A stretch of 64,000 nt of DNA from Halobaculum rubrum (lineage in GTDB: Archaea > Halobacteriota > Halobacteria > Halobacteriales > Haloferacaceae): assembly GCF_019880225.1 (NCBI RefSeq), contig NZ_CP082284.1, positions 248,001-312,000 on the forward strand, read 5' to 3'. The first letter of the stretch is position 1; every line of letters starts with the position of its first letter. The notes beneath the pieces are model-generated. The model worked only from the letters and a program-made list of their open reading frames with translations, was not told the DNA's origin and searched no databases. The position numbers and the translations under genes are program-made. Below, piece after piece: positions 62,904-64,000 of the stretch.

Positions 62904-64000
62904 ATGTCGGAGCCTCAATCACCACTGACTGATATCCCCGCTGTCGGAGCAACTCGTTCGAAGCGTCTCCAAGAGGCGGGATTTGCGACCATTTCCGACA
63001 TTGGCGATGCAGAAACAAATGAACTGGCCAATGTCCCGGCGATAAACCCGGATATCGCACGCTGTGTCAGGCAGGGAGCTAGGGAGTTACGGGGTGATGA
63101 TGACACGATTCAGAACCAGATAGCGACCGACTGCGGTGTGCCGAGAGAAGCAGTCGCCGAAGCGTTCGCCGAGATCGCTTATCGGGGAGGGTCGTTCGAG
63201 ACTAAAAGAACCGCCCTCCGGGAGGTGTTCTGCAAGGCTAATGAGGAATCCATCCTGCACCTCAACGGACACTCGCTAAGATTTCTTTTTCTGCTGTACA
63301 ACGCCGGCTTTCGTGATCTCGACGCCGTCGCGAGCGCCTCTCTCAGCGAGCTCATTAACGTAAGTTACTTCGATAAACAGCGGGCCCAAGAGGTCAGAGC
63401 AACCGCACGCAACGCGAAGGCCGACATGCGGGGGCGCTCCTCTGAGGAACAGTCGAGCGAGGAAGGCGTCGGGACGGAGTTCATCTGCGAGGAATGCGGC
63501 GAAACGTTCGAGTCCGAATCCCATATCCAACAGCACAGCCACCGCAATACCGAAGCTAAGGACGCATCTCGACAGTCCGACTCGAATCCGGGAGGTACGT
63601 CCTTCGAAACGTCACCACGCGTTACAAGGGATCAGGCGCAGAAACTCCTTGAAGAGAGCATCGGCCCCGAGGCCGAGTTCCGGCCACAGCAACGGGAGGC
63701 CATCAGCAGACTGGTTAACCAGAAGGAACGCCTATTTATCGTCCAGCGAACGGGGTGGGGGAAGAGCACCGTTTACTTTATTGCGACACGGTTGCTCCGA
63801 GACCAAGGTTCAGGGCCGACCCTCATCATCAGTCCACTCCTATCGCTGATGCGAAATCAAATCTCGAATGCCGAACAGCACCTGAACCTCAACGCAATCA
63901 CCATCAACTCCAACAATGAAGGGGAATGGGACGAGGCCAAAAGGGCGGTGATCGAGGGGAACTGCGATTTGCTGCTTATATCACCTGAACGACTCGCGAA
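62904..64000 (+). CDS. RecQ helicase/PRTase-like protein (copy 2, cut by the window end)
   Basis: N-terminal 365 residues of the same product as 26434-29214; the window stops shortly before the DEAH box. The HhH-like part, C2H2 finger and Walker A R-T-G-W-G-K-S-T are visible. Confidence 0.85.
   Translation, partial: MSEPQSPLTDIPAVGATRSKRLQEAGFATISDIGDAETNELANVPAINPDIARCVRQGARELRGDDDTIQNQIATDCGVPREAVAEAFAEIAYRGGSFETKRTALREVFCKANEESILHLNGHSLRFLFLLYNAGFRDLDAVASASLSELINVSYFDKQRAQEVRATARNAKADMRGRSSEEQSSEEGVGTEFICEECGETFESESHIQQHSHRNTEAKDASRQSDSNPGGTSFETSPRVTRDQAQKLLEESIGPEAEFRPQQREAISRLVNQKERLFIVQRTGWGKSTVYFIATRLLRDQGSGPTLIISPLLSLMRNQISNAEQHLNLNAITINSNNEGEWDEAKRAVIEGNCDLLLISPERLA

Larger units (their letters stand above)
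49938..64000 (+). mobile_element. Second tandem copy of the element (left part, runs off the window)
   Basis: All reading frames of 13468-27530 recur with an offset of 36,470 and with the same products; I saw no base difference where I compared. The window ends inside the helicase gene. If the copy is complete it should end near 86407 with another attachment core and then the flanking chromosome. Confidence 0.9.

Overview
The window is haloarchaeal chromosome (class Halobacteria; a Halorubrum- or Haloferax-type genome is likely but the genus is an inference). The signs are high-GC DNA, acidic proteins, Class I HMG-CoA reductase, the archaeal GTP cyclohydrolase MptA, TrmB/ArsR-type regulators, leaderless promoters and a tRNA-Ile(GAT). 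Bases 1-13480 are ordinary chromosome: a HIT protein end, a GNAT acetyltransferase, an ArsR-like regulator, a YtcJ-like amidohydrolase, hmgA, several conserved haloarchaeal small proteins, a flavoprotein, mptA, a TrmB-like regulator, a thioredoxin-domain DUF255 protein, an FxsA-like membrane protein, then the tRNA.

From 13468 to the end the window is an integrated element of 36,470 bp, present once completely (13468-49937) and then again in direct tandem (49938 to beyond 64000). All genes of the second copy lie exactly 36,470 bp downstream of their partners and have the same translations. The element sits in the 3' end of tRNA-Ile. A 13-bp core (CCGTGTTGGCCCA) occurs in the tRNA (13468-13480) and at the copy/copy junction (49938-49950), and a tyrosine integrase ends 59 bp before that junction.

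Read as a circle, the element is a betapleolipovirus-like genome with a large cargo. The right end (about 46.1-49.9 kb: PhiH1-type repressor, PadR regulator, zinc-ribbon proteins, integrase) joins the left end (13.5-26.0 kb: zinc-finger proteins, DUF7845/Rep-like protein, two pilins, nuclease-like protein, P-loop ATPase, membrane proteins, Tat-exported protein, large spike-like glycoprotein, 4-TM VP3-like protein). Together these arms are about 16.6 kb, the normal size of such viruses. Between them, 26.2-46.1 kb holds about 20 kb of accessory DNA with mixed base composition: a RecQ-helicase/phosphoribosyltransferase plus DprA-like pair, an EVE-like protein, a three-gene DNA polymerase module (Walker-A-less RecA-like protein, DUF8156-like protein, exonuclease-dead family-B polymerase), an AlbA/Schlafen-type gene broken by a frameshift, a serine recombinase, a LlaJI-like restriction-modification set (methyltransferase, McrB-like, McrC-like), an Orc1/Cdc6-like ATPase and a HEPN-like protein.

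The most interesting new structure is a family of four direct repeats of about 60 bp (26214, 30309, 34708, 37591). They separate three blocks of cargo genes, and one of them lies just 5' of the serine recombinase, as a res site would. This suggests a resolvase-based system that collects or releases defence and repair cassettes in a virus-like element. The second notable system is the proofreading-deficient polymerase with an inactivated RecA paralogue, which recalls the bacterial ImuA/ImuB/DnaE2 mutasome. Exact tandem duplication may be real (concatemer integration) or an assembly effect of a circular form.
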